A DNA stretch of 64,000 nucleotides from Allobosea vaviloviae (GCF_001298265.1 NZ_LGSZ01000035.1:1-64000); one strand, 5' to 3'; shown: positions 1 through 8,103, counted from the first letter of the stretch. Notes: generated from the sequence alone by a model not told the origin. Translations and numbers: made by a program.

Positions 1-316
1 ACCGATCTCTCGGCTACAAGGCCCAACGTCCTGGGAAAGCGCAGAAGAGGCGCCGCTCAGCGGCGGCGCCGTCTCGATGGGCGGTTTATAGGACCCACCA
101 CCCAGACCTGTCAACACAGGATTTGAAGAAAATCGACAAAGCCGTCGCGGCCCCGAGGAACCAAGGCGCGAGAGCGGGGTTTATGGCCCCGAAAACCGGC
201 CGGACGCCTTCGATTTCGGGATCTATTCGGCTGTTTCCGGCCAAAGAAGAATCTTCGAATCGTCGCCTCGTCAGGCCCATCCGGCTTAGCAGCGGCAGGC
301 CGACTGTTTTGTGACG
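1..316. other. Left-edge stretch without a recognised gene
   Basis: No coding region is supported here. All frames are short, and the two open ones on the minus strand have no family resemblance that I recognise. The stretch holds one GC-rich hairpin (listed separately) and the region downstream of anmK, where I see no clear T-tailed terminator. It may contain the leader of a gene lying left of the window. Confidence 0.5.
49..70. repeat. GC-rich hairpin
   Basis: GGCGCCGC at 49-56 pairs perfectly with GCGGCGCC at 63-70 around a 6-nt loop. No T tract follows on either strand, so it is not a textbook terminator. Its role is unknown. Confidence 0.4.
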
Positions 317-1420
317 TCATCCGACCCTGTTCAGACGCCCGCCCGTCAGGGGGCGCGGCACGCCGGTCGTGCTCGGCAGGCTCAGCGGCAAGCCCTTCAC
401 CGAACGGATCGCCAGATAGGCGAAGAGCTGGGCCTCGAGCGCATCGCCATCCCATCCGGCAGCCTCCACCGGCTCGACGGGAACGCCGAGGCGCTGCGAC
501 AGGCGCGTCATGAGATGGCGGTTCAGCCGGCCGCCGCCGCCGACAAGCCAGCGCCTGGGCGCGCGCGGCACATGGCGCAGCGCGGCGACGAGGCTCTCGA
601 CCGTGAAGGCGGCCAGCGTCGCCGCACCGTCGGGATCGGACAGCGGCTCGACGACCTGCGCCCGGCGATGGAAATCATTGCGGTCGAGCGATTTCGGCGC
701 GGGCCTGTCGAAGAAGGGATTGTCCATGAAGCCCGCGACGAGGTCGTCACGGACGCGGCCGTTTGCTGCGAGCGCGCCATCCGCATCAAAGGGGCGGCCC
801 AATCGGCGCAGCATGAAGTCGTCGAGAAGCGCGCTGGCGGGGCCCGTATCGAAGGCGATGACGTCGTCGCCATCGATATAGGTGACGTTGCCGACGCCGC
901 CGAGGTTGAGCACCATCACCGGCTGCTCCATCCCCTGCGCCAGAGCGCGGTGATAGAGCGGGGCGAAGGGTGCGCCCTCCCCGCCTGCGGCGACATCTGC
1001 ATGGCGGAACCGATCGATGGTGGGAATGCCGAGCGCGGCCGCCACGGTCGGCCCGTCGATCAGCTGCCGCGTGAAGCGCTGCTGCGGCCGGTGATAGACA
1101 GTCTGGCCGTGGAGGCCGACGAGATCGATGATAGCGTGGTCGATGCCGTGATCGGCCATGAAGCGCCGAATCGCCGCGAGATGGTCGGCGGTGACATCTG
1201 CTTCCAGTTCGAACAATGGCTCGGTCAGGGCGCGCTGCGCCTCGGCGATCAGGGACTGAAGCGCCTGGCGCGTGGTATCTCTATAAGGATAGGACGCATC
1301 GGCGCCGAACGTCACGGCATCTCGCCCGTCACTGGTGACGATCGAGACGTCGATGCCGTCCATCGAAGTGCCGCTGATGACGCCGATGGCCGTCAGCATC
1401 GGCTTGTCCAGGGAGCGCAT
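317..1420 (-). CDS. anmK: Anhydro-N-acetylmuramic acid kinase
   Basis: A kinase that opens the 1,6-anhydro ring and phosphorylates anhydro-N-acetylmuramic acid released during murein recycling, giving MurNAc-6-phosphate in the cytoplasm. The GTSMDGID phosphate-binding motif lies at the N terminus, followed by GLHGQTVYH, LNLGGVGN, FDTGPAS and a C-terminal VGGGG segment, all in the order of the AnmK family. The reading frame is open further upstream. I chose the ATG at 1420 (367 aa) because AAGGAG lies 11 nt before it; an ATG at 1399 is the alternative. It stands alone, with a 65-bp gap to the upstream DUF1330 gene. Confidence 0.95.
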   Translation of the reverse strand: MRSLDKPMLTAIGVISGTSMDGIDVSIVTSDGRDAVTFGADASYPYRDTTRQALQSLIAEAQRALTEPLFELEADVTADHLAAIRRFMADHGIDHAIIDLVGLHGQTVYHRPQQRFTRQLIDGPTVAAALGIPTIDRFRHADVAAGGEGAPFAPLYHRALAQGMEQPVMVLNLGGVGNVTYIDGDDVIAFDTGPASALLDDFMLRRLGRPFDADGALAANGRVRDDLVAGFMDNPFFDRPAPKSLDRNDFHRRAQVVEPLSDPDGAATLAAFTVESLVAALRHVPRAPRRWLVGGGGRLNRHLMTRLSQRLGVPVEPVEAAGWDGDALEAQLFAYLAIRSVKGLPLSLPSTTGVPRPLTGGRLNRVG

Positions 1421-1485
1421 GTGCCCAGCATCTCCTTGACGCGTTTTCCTCACGCGAACCGGCATCCACTTCGCTCGCAAGCGCT

Positions 1486-1794
1486 CTAGTCGCCGGGCTG
1501 GGCCCCGTCATGGCCACCGATAATGACCAGATCGACCTTGCCGACCAGAGCCAGGTGCTTCACCGCCTCCTGATATTCAGGCGAGGCGTAGCAGGCGCGC
1601 GCCGTCTCCTCGTCCTTGAATTCGAGGATGACATTGTGCTTTCGCCCCTCGCCGCGCGCGAGCTTGTACTCGCCGCCCCGGACGAGGAACTTCGCGCCGT
1701 ATTTCGCGAAGGCCACCGCGTTCAGCGCGCGATAGCGGGCATATTCCTCTTCGTTCTCGACATCGACGCGGGCGATCCAATAGCCCTTGGCCAT
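1486..1794 (-). CDS. DUF1330 family protein (copy 1)
   Basis: A 102-aa single-domain protein of the DUF1330 family, a small ferredoxin-like alpha/beta fold of unknown function. It shows the family pattern KGYWIARVDV, then Y-A-x-Y, then a central LVRGGE segment, and ends in a hydrophobic strand (VDLVIIGG). It starts 2 nt after the stop of the second DUF1330 gene, so the two are almost certainly co-transcribed with pyrF. It is a diverged tandem duplicate of its neighbour, sharing KGY at the start, LVRGG in the middle and E-F-K-D before the last helix. Confidence 0.85.
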   Translation of the reverse strand: MAKGYWIARVDVENEEEYARYRALNAVAFAKYGAKFLVRGGEYKLARGEGRKHNVILEFKDEETARACYASPEYQEAVKHLALVGKVDLVIIGGHDGAQPGD

Positions 1795-1796
1795 GA

Positions 1797-2084
1797 TCAG
1801 ACCCCTTCGACCACGACGATGTCGATCTCGCCGGCGCCTTCGCGCAGCTTGCGAGCCTCGGAATATTCCTGCGACATCGCATAGGCCTTGGCGGACTCGA
1901 AATCCTTGAACTCGATGACGACGTTGCGGGCCCGACCCTCGCCCTCCGCCACGGTCATCAGGCCACCGCGAACGAGCGGCGTGCCGCCATATTGCTTGAT
2001 CGCTTCGGAGGCCTTGGCCGCATAGGCAGCCCATTGCGTCGCGTTGGTGACCTTGGCGCGCGCCACGACATATCCCTTGGGCAT
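1797..2084 (-). CDS. DUF1330 family protein (copy 2)
   Basis: A 95-aa DUF1330 protein, paralogous to the gene directly downstream. The start MPKGYVVAR matches the MAKGYWIAR start of the other copy, which fixes the ATG at 2084 rather than the longer open frame. It lies 40 bp after pyrF on the same strand. The biochemical role is unknown; the family fold resembles dimeric alpha/beta-barrel proteins. The pairing with pyrF suggests co-expression but does not show a role in pyrimidine synthesis. Confidence 0.85.
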   Translation of the reverse strand: MPKGYVVARAKVTNATQWAAYAAKASEAIKQYGGTPLVRGGLMTVAEGEGRARNVVIEFKDFESAKAYAMSQEYSEARKLREGAGEIDIVVVEGV

Positions 2085-2124
2085 GATCCGTATCCGTTTC
2101 TTGAGGTCATTCTGGAAGGCGAGC

Positions 2125-2832
2125 TTAGGAGGCCGCCGCGATCTCGTCCATGATCGCGGCCGCCGCTGCACGCGGGTCTGCCGCGCGGATGATGGGACGC
2201 CCGACGACGAGATGATCGACACCGGCGCGGATCGCCTCGCCGGGGGTCAAAGTGCGCTTCTGGTCGCCGGCTGCGCTGCCCGCGGGCCGGATGCCCGGCG
2301 TCACGATCAGCATGTCGGAACCGATCACGTCGCGGACGATCTCGGTTTCGGCCGCCGAACAAACGATGCCGTCGATGCCTGCGGTGCGGGCCTGTTCGGC
2401 GCGCAGGCGCACGAGGTCGCGCACGGCCAGGCCGTAGCCGGCATCGCGCAGATCGCCATCGTCATAGGAGGTCAGCGCCGTCACGGCGAGGAGCTTCAGA
2501 TCCGCCCCGTCGCGCCCCTCGACGGCGCCGCGCATCGTTTGCGGGTAGGCATGAACCGTCAGCAGATCGACGCCGAGATTGCTGAGCGAGGCCACGCCCT
2601 CGGTGACGGTGTTGCCGATGTCGTGCAGCTTGAGGTCGAGGAAGACCTTCTTGCCCTCCGCCACCAATTGCTGGGTGAGCTGAAGCCCGCCGGCGAAGGC
2701 GAGCGCATAGCCGATCTTGTAGAAGCTCGCGGCGTCCCCGAGCTGAGAGACGATGCGATAGGCGTCCCAGATCGTCGGCACGTCGAGCGCGACGATCATG
2801 CGATCACGAAGGTCGTTGATCTTCTGGGTCAT
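2125..2832 (-). CDS. pyrF: Orotidine 5'-phosphate decarboxylase
   Basis: Catalyses the last step of de novo UMP synthesis, decarboxylation of OMP. The 235-aa protein is a group I TIM barrel. The catalytic D-x-K-x-x-D motif is visible as DLKLHD (Asp66, Lys68, Asp71), with the phosphate-binding TPGIRP loop and a C-terminal GRPI segment. The ATG at 2832 is preferred because the family starts just before RMIVALDVP; the open frame extends 18 codons further. It leads a probable three-gene unit with the two DUF1330 genes. Confidence 0.96.
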   Translation of the reverse strand: MTQKINDLRDRMIVALDVPTIWDAYRIVSQLGDAASFYKIGYALAFAGGLQLTQQLVAEGKKVFLDLKLHDIGNTVTEGVASLSNLGVDLLTVHAYPQTMRGAVEGRDGADLKLLAVTALTSYDDGDLRDAGYGLAVRDLVRLRAEQARTAGIDGIVCSAAETEIVRDVIGSDMLIVTPGIRPAGSAAGDQKRTLTPGEAIRAGVDHLVVGRPIIRAADPRAAAAAIMDEIAAAS

Positions 2833-3003
2833 CGGCCGGCTCTCCGCTGTTTGCGGGGAAGGGCCATGATTCGAGCAGGCTTGCAAGCTTTAGGAGCGCG
2901 GGCATCATCCGTTCAATGGATGCCCTGTCCGGCGCTTTAGCGTGAGACTGCCAGCCGCAGGCTGGCATCACGGGCCGGCCGGCATCACAGACGGAGTCCT
3001 TTG

Positions 3004-3375
3004 ATGTCGACCTGGATCGAATTCAGCAGCCCCATCGGGAAATGGTGCGAAGCGCAGTCGGTGTCGCTTGGCATGACATCTCGGCCGGCAGCCGGCGGAC
3101 CGGCACGCAAGGCTCAGTCCAGTGATTTTTCAGTGACCCGAGTCGCTGACGCGTTATCGAGCCAGCTGTGGCTCCATGCCGCCAGGGGCACGGTGTTCGG
3201 GCTGGTGACGATCGAGTTCTACAAGAACCCAGGCGACATTCTCTATCTCTCCTATGCGCTGAAGGATGTCGTGATCAGTTCGATCTCCAGCAGTAGCGGA
3301 GGCGGTCGTCCCATGGAGAGCGTGGGTCTGGCGGCGGGGTCCATCTCCTGGCAGTATTTCAAGAGCGACGACTGA
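3004..3375 (+). CDS. Hcp-like (type VI secretion tube protein) domain protein
   Basis: A 123-aa protein whose C-terminal two thirds follow the Hcp/TssD pattern: a DFSVTRVAD strand, then VTIEFYKN, an LSYALKDVVISS strand and the typical RPMESVGLAAGSISWQYF ending. In the family, Hcp forms hexameric rings that stack into the secretion tube and also acts as chaperone or effector. The usual N-terminal strand is largely missing: family members are about 160 aa and this starts near their WIE region. The ATG at 3004 has GGAG 7 nt upstream, and an in-frame TTG precedes it. No other T6SS gene is in the window, so it is an orphan or a truncated relic. Confidence 0.7.
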   Translation: MSTWIEFSSPIGKWCEAQSVSLGMTSRPAAGGPARKAQSSDFSVTRVADALSSQLWLHAARGTVFGLVTIEFYKNPGDILYLSYALKDVVISSISSSSGGGRPMESVGLAAGSISWQYFKSDD

Positions 3376-3385
3376 TCGCCGCTCT

Positions 3386-4030
3386 TCACGCTGCGTCGGG
3401 CAGAACCTGCGCGAAAACCTGGGCCCAGACCTCCTGCGTCTGAGCGCCCGACACCGCGAGCTTGCCGTCGACGATGAAGAACGGCACGCCGGTGACGCCA
3501 ACCTGGCGCGCATGGTCCTCAAGCCCGATCACGGTCTCGCGCAGTTCGCCATTGGCGAGTTCGTCGCGCGCCGCCTGCTCGTCGAAGCCCTGCTCAACCG
3601 CGATCTCGACCAGGGTCTCGACATCGCCGATGTCGCGACCGTCCTGCCAATAGGCCTTGAACAGCGCCGCCTTCATGTCGCCGCCGCGCTGGACGGTGGA
3701 TGCCGCCGCAACCAGCATATGCGCCATGCGGGTGTTGACGCTCTTGGTGACGCCGGCCCAGTTGAAGGTGACGCCGCTTTCGAGCGCGGCTTCGGACAGG
3801 CGCAGTTCGATCTCGCGGCGCTTGCCGGCGCCGAACTTCGCATCGAGATACTGCGTGCGGTCCATGCCCTCGGCCGGCATGTCGGGATTGAGCTCATAGG
3901 GCAGCCAGGTGATGGCGACACGCTCGGTCAGGCCATGGCGGTCGAGCGCCGTCTCGAGCCTGGCCTTGCCAATGAAGCACCAGGGACAGGCGAGATCGGA
4001 AACGATCGCGATCGGCAGTTTCTCTTGCAT
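3386..4030 (-). CDS. DsbA-family oxidoreductase (FrnE-like)
   Basis: A 214-aa thioredoxin-fold protein of the DsbA/FrnE branch. The active-site CPWC sits about 15 residues from the N terminus, right after the first strand, and the cis-Pro region reads GVTGVPFFIV. No signal peptide is seen, so it is probably cytoplasmic. The family includes polyketide-related FrnE and 2-hydroxychromene-2-carboxylate isomerase relatives; the substrate is unknown. The start at 4030 follows an AAGGA motif. It is 34 bp downstream of epmB on the same strand and probably shares its transcript. Confidence 0.9.
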   Translation of the reverse strand: MQEKLPIAIVSDLACPWCFIGKARLETALDRHGLTERVAITWLPYELNPDMPAEGMDRTQYLDAKFGAGKRREIELRLSEAALESGVTFNWAGVTKSVNTRMAHMLVAAASTVQRGGDMKAALFKAYWQDGRDIGDVETLVEIAVEQGFDEQAARDELANGELRETVIGLEDHARQVGVTGVPFFIVDGKLAVSGAQTQEVWAQVFAQVLPDAA

Positions 4031-4064
4031 GGGAATGTCCTTCGCGGTTCGCCGCCGGCCGCCC

Positions 4065-5117
4065 TCACGCCGGCGGATAGCGATGCTGCTCGCCATGGCG
4101 GTCTTCGGCGAATGCCTCGGCGCCCGGCATCTCGCAGGCTGACAGAAAGGCGGGTCCGACGGGGATCTTGCCGGCCCCGCCGGGGATGTCGAGGATATAG
4201 GTCGGCTGGCACAGTCCGGAAAGATGGCCTCGCAGGCTTTTGATGAGGGCCTGCCCCTCTTCCAGCGAGAGCCGGAACTGCGCCGTGCCCGGCGCGAGAT
4301 CGGGGTGATGGAGATAATAGGGCTTCACCCGGTTCTCGACGAAGGCCCGCATCAGGGCCGACAACGTTGCGACGTCGGCATTGACGCCCCTGAGCAGCAC
4401 GCTCTGGCTGATCAGGACATGGCCGGCATCGGCCAGACGCGCCAGCGCAGCACGAGCGGCGGCGCTGAACTCGCGCGGATGGTTGGCATGAACAGCGATG
4501 TAGCTCGCCTTGCCGGGCACGCGCAGGGCGCGTGCAAAGTCGGGAGTGATCCGGTCGGGATCGACGATCGGTACGCGCGTATGCCAGCGCGCGACCTTGA
4601 TGTGGGAAATCGCCGAGAGGCGGCGGGCGATCTCGCGCATGCGCCTGGCCGAGAGGATCAGCGGATCGCCGCCGGTCATGATCACCTCCCAGATCTCGGG
4701 GTGCTCGGCGAGGTAGGCCAGCGCCGCATCGAGCTTTTCGCCGGTCAGCGCGTCGCCGCCGGGGCCGACCATCTCGCGCCGGAAGCAGAAGCGGCAATAG
4801 ACCGGGCAGGCATGGACGAGCTTGAGCAGAGCACGGTCGGGATAGCGGTGCACCACGCCCTCGACCGGCGAATGCGGCTCGTCGCCGATCGGATCGGCCA
4901 GTTCCTGCGGCAGGGTGACGAGTTCGGCGGGATCGGGGATGAACTGCCGCGCGATCGGGTCGGTGGGATCGGCGGGGTCGATCAGAGCAGCCATGGCCGG
5001 CGTCACGGCGACCGCGTAGCGCGCGGCCACGGCATCGAGCGCAGCACGCCGATCGGGCGCGATGAGGCCGTGGGCGACCAGCGCGTCGATGCTGCGGAGC
5101 GGGGTATGGACCGTCAT
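4065..5117 (-). CDS. epmB: EF-P beta-lysylation protein EpmB (lysine 2,3-aminomutase-like radical SAM)
   Basis: A radical SAM enzyme that converts (S)-alpha-lysine to (R)-beta-lysine, the form EpmA attaches to elongation factor P. The 350-aa protein carries the cluster motif CPVYCRFC and the KamA-family GGDPL segment. It is shorter than fermentative lysine 2,3-aminomutases, as expected for EpmB. It overlaps the end of epmA by 4 bp (ATGA), implying translational coupling. Together with efp at 6910 and epmA this completes the lysylation pathway; EpmC, the hydroxylase, is not seen in the window. Confidence 0.93.
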   Translation of the reverse strand: MTVHTPLRSIDALVAHGLIAPDRRAALDAVAARYAVAVTPAMAALIDPADPTDPIARQFIPDPAELVTLPQELADPIGDEPHSPVEGVVHRYPDRALLKLVHACPVYCRFCFRREMVGPGGDALTGEKLDAALAYLAEHPEIWEVIMTGGDPLILSARRMREIARRLSAISHIKVARWHTRVPIVDPDRITPDFARALRVPGKASYIAVHANHPREFSAAARAALARLADAGHVLISQSVLLRGVNADVATLSALMRAFVENRVKPYYLHHPDLAPGTAQFRLSLEEGQALIKSLRGHLSGLCQPTYILDIPGGAGKIPVGPAFLSACEMPGAEAFAEDRHGEQHRYPPA

Positions 5118-6178
5118 GCCCCTCCCCTGCCCGGTTGCGCGACCGGCGTCCAGAGCACGTCCTCGATCCGGCGCGCACCGGTACAGAGCATCGCCAGCCG
5201 GTCGAAACCCATTGCGATGCCGCTCGCCTGCGGCATCTGCGCGAGCGCGGCGAGGAAATCCTCGTCGATCGGATAGCGCTCGCCATAGATGCGTTGCTTC
5301 TCATCCATGTCTGCCTCGAAGCGCCGGCGCTGCTCACCTGCGTCGGTCAGTTCGCCGAAGGCATTGGCGAGCTCGACGCCGCAGGCATAGAGCTCGAAGC
5401 GCTCCGCCACGCGCGGATCGCCGGGCTTGGGGCGCGCGAGCGCCGCCTCCGAGATCGGGTATTCGCACAGGATCGTCGCGCGGCCGCGGCCCAGATGGGG
5501 CTCGATCCTCTCCGACAGGATTCGGCTGAAGATGTCGGACCATGTGTCGTCATCGGCGACGCGGATGCCGGCCTCGATCGCGTCTGCCGCGAGCCCACCC
5601 CGGTCGACATCGTGGTCGGCCGTCACGGTCCGAAGCAGGTCGATGCCGGCATGGCGGATGAAGGCCTGCTGCAGTGTCAGACGCTCGGGCTGCAGGAAAG
5701 GATTGGCCTCGACGCCGCGCCAGCGCAGCGTGGTCGCGCCCGCGGCCCGCGCCGCCTCCGCCAGAAGCGCGGCGCTGTCGTGCATCAGAGTCTCGTAACC
5801 CTCGCCGGCCCGGTACCATTCCAGCATCGTGAATTCGGGATGGTGCAGGGCGGTGCGCTCACGGTTGCGGAAGACGCGGGCGAAGTCGAAGATCCGGCAC
5901 TCGCCCGCCGTCAGCAGCTTCTTGGCGGCGAATTCGGGCGAGGTGTGCAGATAATAGGGGTGGCCCGCACCGGCATCGTCGACCAGCGTCGTGCCAAAGC
6001 CGTGCAGATGCGTCTCGTTGCCGGGCGACACCTGCAGAATCGCGGCCTCGACCTCGACGAAATCGCGCTCATCGAACCAGCGCCGGAGTGCTGCCTTGAT
6101 GCGGTTGCGCGCCAGCAGCGCCGGGCGCCGGTCGGCATGGATGTCGGGCCGCCAGAAGGGCGGGTGGCCTGCTGTCAT
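5114..6178 (-). CDS. epmA: EF-P lysine ligase EpmA (GenX/PoxA)
   Basis: A paralogue of class II lysyl-tRNA synthetase without the anticodon-binding domain; it activates beta-lysine and transfers it to a conserved lysine of EF-P. The 354-aa length and absence of an OB-fold fit EpmA rather than LysS. Motif 2 is visible around RVFRNRE and HHPEFTMLEWY, and motif 3 near GIAMGFDRLAML. It overlaps epmB by 4 bp and starts 9 bp after the BrnA-like antitoxin gene, so its transcription probably comes through the toxin-antitoxin pair. Confidence 0.95.
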   Translation of the reverse strand: MTAGHPPFWRPDIHADRRPALLARNRIKAALRRWFDERDFVEVEAAILQVSPGNETHLHGFGTTLVDDAGAGHPYYLHTSPEFAAKKLLTAGECRIFDFARVFRNRERTALHHPEFTMLEWYRAGEGYETLMHDSAALLAEAARAAGATTLRWRGVEANPFLQPERLTLQQAFIRHAGIDLLRTVTADHDVDRGGLAADAIEAGIRVADDDTWSDIFSRILSERIEPHLGRGRATILCEYPISEAALARPKPGDPRVAERFELYACGVELANAFGELTDAGEQRRRFEADMDEKQRIYGERYPIDEDFLAALAQMPQASGIAMGFDRLAMLCTGARRIEDVLWTPVAQPGRGGA

Positions 6179-6187
6179 GACCGGCGA

Positions 6188-6505
6188 TCAGCCTGCCTGC
6201 TTGAGCAGCGCTTCGCGCAGGATGTCGTTGATGCGGGTCTGCCAGCCGGGGCCGCCCGCCTTGGCCCGCTCCAGCACGTCTTGATCGAGCCTGAGGCTGA
6301 CGAGCTTCTTGGTCGGCGCCTTCTGCGGCCCGCGCTCGCCGCGGCTGCGGCGATGCTCGCGCATGAGCGCCACCAATTCGGAGGGCAGCACTTCATAGGC
6401 TGGGCGCATCAAGGCGAAATCTGCATCGGTCAGCTCGCGCACCTCGCCCTCGGCATCAGTTAAAGGCTCCAGCGCCACGTCGATTTCAGCCGGCTTCCTG
6501 CTCAT
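6188..6505 (-). CDS. brnA: BrnA-family antitoxin
   Basis: A 105-aa protein with the BrnA signature in its C-terminal half: KKLVSLRLDQDVLER followed by GPGWQTRINDILREALL, a ribbon-helix-helix-type DNA-binding segment. In the characterised Brucella system BrnA binds the BrnT toxin and the complex represses its own promoter. The N-terminal part is acidic and probably wraps the toxin. It overlaps the brnT end by about 20 bp, and epmA follows after only 9 bp, so readthrough into the EF-P modification genes is likely. Confidence 0.88.
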   Translation of the reverse strand: MSRKPAEIDVALEPLTDAEGEVRELTDADFALMRPAYEVLPSELVALMREHRRSRGERGPQKAPTKKLVSLRLDQDVLERAKAGGPGWQTRINDILREALLKQAG

Positions 6506-6758
6506 AGCGCCTCACCTCTCTCGCATTGGCCTTTCGGAAGCTGATCACGCGAATGCCACCGGGTATCTGCGTAACGCAGACGACATACACCCTCGCGCCG
6601 ATCAGCCCCAAGGACACGAAACGGCGCTCGGGATACGCAACGCGCCTGTCCTCATGCGTTTGGGCCGTTTCCCAGGAAAACCCATCGACCAGCATGAAAT
6701 GCAATCCGCGCTCGCGGATATTGCGCTCGTTCTTTGCCGGGTCGAACGTGATCCTCAC
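6486..6758 (-). CDS. brnT: BrnT-family ribonuclease toxin
   Basis: A 90-aa RelE-fold toxin of the BrnT family: the start ITFDPAKNERN matches the family FDxxKxxxNxxKHG pattern, followed by DRRVAYPERRF and the C-terminal RVISFRKANAREVRRYEQ, which carries the basic catalytic surface. BrnT cleaves RNA and stalls growth when not bound by BrnA. The start codon is GTG at 6758, because an in-frame TAA lies two codons upstream. A promoter-like -10 element ends only 6 bp before the GTG, suggesting a leaderless or nearly leaderless mRNA. Confidence 0.88.
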   Translation of the reverse strand: MRITFDPAKNERNIRERGLHFMLVDGFSWETAQTHEDRRVAYPERRFVSLGLIGARVYVVCVTQIPGGIRVISFRKANAREVRRYEQEAG

Positions 6759-6791
6759 GCTTTAATTGTATATACGGCCCAGGAAAGTCAA
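6759..6791 (-). promoter_or_regulatory. Probable brnTA promoter with palindromic -10 region
   Basis: On the minus strand TTGACT (6791-6786) is followed after 15 nt by TACAAT (6770-6765). The -10 region includes the perfect palindrome GTATATAC (6768-6775), a plausible operator for BrnA or the BrnTA complex. The predicted transcription start coincides with the GTG start codon of brnT. The region is shared with the divergent efp gene. Confidence 0.5.
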
Positions 6792-6909
6792 GCGGCGATC
6801 ACCCGCACTGCCGCGCGACGACTTCCGTTTCGGCCCTGAATGCGGTAGTTGCGCGGCAACGAATTCGCACGATGCGCGCAAGGCGCCGCGCTAGCTCAGG
6901 GTATTTGAT

Positions 6910-7479
6910 ATGGTCAAGGTCATCGCATCCTCCGTTCGCAAGGGCAATGTGCTCGAACTCGACGGGCATCTCTGCTCGGTTCTCTCGGCCGAGAGCTTCT
7001 TTCCCGGCAAGGGCACGCCGACGACGCAGATCGACATGCGCCGGATCCATGACGGCACCAAGATGACGCAACGCTACAAGACGACCGAGCAGGTCGAGCG
7101 CGCCTATGTCGAGGATCGCGACTACACCTATCTCTATCAGGACGGCGAGCAATACGTCTTCATGAACCCCGAGAGCTTCGACCAGATCAATGTCGATGGT
7201 GATGTGGTCGGCGACATGGCGCCATATCTCCAGGAAGGCATGAAGGTCTCGCTCTCGGTCTTCGAGGAGAAGGCCGTCTCGATCGAGCTGCCGCAGCGCG
7301 TGACCGTCGAGGTCGCCGAGACCGAGCCGGTGACCAAGGGCCAGACGGCGTCGTCCTCCTACAAGCCGGCGATCCTGGTCAACGGCGTGCGCACCGCGGT
7401 GCCGCCCCATATCGGCCCGGGCGTGCGCATCGTCGTGATGACGACCGACGGCTCCTATGTCGAGCGCGCCAAGGACTGA
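6910..7479 (+). CDS. efp: Elongation factor P
   Basis: Binds between the P and E sites of ribosomes stalled at proline runs and stimulates peptide bond formation. The 189-aa protein has the three beta-barrel domains of EF-P, with the modification loop FFPGKGTP placing the target lysine at position 34, the residue that EpmA beta-lysylates. Having Lys34 together with epmA and epmB shows that this organism uses the lysylation route rather than rhamnosylation at Arg. A strong terminator follows at 7545. Confidence 0.97.
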   Translation: MVKVIASSVRKGNVLELDGHLCSVLSAESFFPGKGTPTTQIDMRRIHDGTKMTQRYKTTEQVERAYVEDRDYTYLYQDGEQYVFMNPESFDQINVDGDVVGDMAPYLQEGMKVSLSVFEEKAVSIELPQRVTVEVAETEPVTKGQTASSSYKPAILVNGVRTAVPPHIGPGVRIVVMTTDGSYVERAKD

Positions 7480-7544
7480 GGCAGGACGATTGATCGCGCC
7501 GCGCCGATGCAATCGACGGCGCAGATGTTATATCGGCGACGCAG

Positions 7545-7574
7545 CGGGCCCTCTCCGGGCCCGTTTTCGTTTTC
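7545..7574 (+). terminator. Rho-independent terminator after efp
   Basis: CGGGCCC (7545-7551) and GGGCCCG (7557-7563) form a perfect 7-bp stem with a TCTCC loop, followed by TTTTCGTTTT. It lies 65 bp after the efp stop and just before the DUF1993 ribosome binding region. Confidence 0.85.
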
Positions 7575-7587
7575 CGAGGATAGCCCC

Positions 7588-8103
7588 ATGACGCTCACCA
7601 CCCGCGCCGTTCTCTCCGGCGTCACCCAGACCCTCAAGGCGCTCGACGCCATTCTCGACAAGACCCTGGTCCAGGCGGCCGAACGCAAGATCGATCCCGC
7701 CGTGCTGCTGTCCTCGCGGCTCGCGCCGGACATGCTGCCGTTCACGCGGCAGATCCAGCTCGCTTGCGACTTCGCCAAGAATCTGGTGGCCCGGGTGGGC
7801 GGCGGCGAGAACCCGAAATTCCCCGACGAGGAAAAGACCGTCGAGGAGCTCAAGGCGCGCATCGCAAAGGTGCTGGCCTTCGTCGCGGCGGCAGACGACG
7901 CGGCGCTCGACGCCGGTCTTGCCAAGGACGTCACCTTCCCGCGCGGCCCCTCGGCGACCGTGACGATGAAAGGCGAGGCTTATGTGACGCGGTTTGCGCT
8001 GCCGAATTTCTATTTCCACGCCGCAACGGCCTACAACATCCTGCGCGAGAACGGATTCCATATCGGCAAGCAGGACTTCCTGCTCGGCGCGCTCGACGCC
8101 TGA
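7588..8103 (+). CDS. DUF1993 domain-containing protein
   Basis: A 171-aa protein of the DUF1993 family, an all-helical DinB-like four-helix bundle of unknown function. The N-terminal pattern with LxxxLxxLxxxLDKT and the segment LACDFAKN match the family, as does the C-terminal FALPNFYFHAATAYNILRE, where histidines could bind metal as in DinB proteins. The ATG at 7588 follows an AGGA motif. It starts 14 bp after the efp terminator, so it must have its own promoter or depend on readthrough. Confidence 0.88.
   Translation: MTLTTRAVLSGVTQTLKALDAILDKTLVQAAERKIDPAVLLSSRLAPDMLPFTRQIQLACDFAKNLVARVGGGENPKFPDEEKTVEELKARIAKVLAFVAAADDAALDAGLAKDVTFPRGPSATVTMKGEAYVTRFALPNFYFHAATAYNILRENGFHIGKQDFLLGALDA

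Noticed and set aside
240..300. Possible tRNA-like segment with TTCGAAT
   Set aside because: The TTCGAA is not flanked by a T-stem and no acceptor or anticodon stems can be drawn.
311..1489. 392-codon plus-strand frame opposite anmK
   Set aside because: It mirrors anmK almost exactly, has an Arg/Ala-rich composition without a family match, and anmK on the other strand has all its motifs.
2941..3003. Upstream in-frame extension of the Hcp-like gene
   Set aside because: The frame is open back to 2941 but the added residues do not resemble the missing Hcp N terminus, and the best ribosome binding site supports 3004. A frameshifted longer ancestor was considered but no Hcp-like sequence was found in the other two frames.
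4065..4065. EpmB gene as a fermentative lysine 2,3-aminomutase
   Set aside because: The length, the 4-bp overlap with epmA and the nearby efp indicate EF-P modification rather than lysine degradation.
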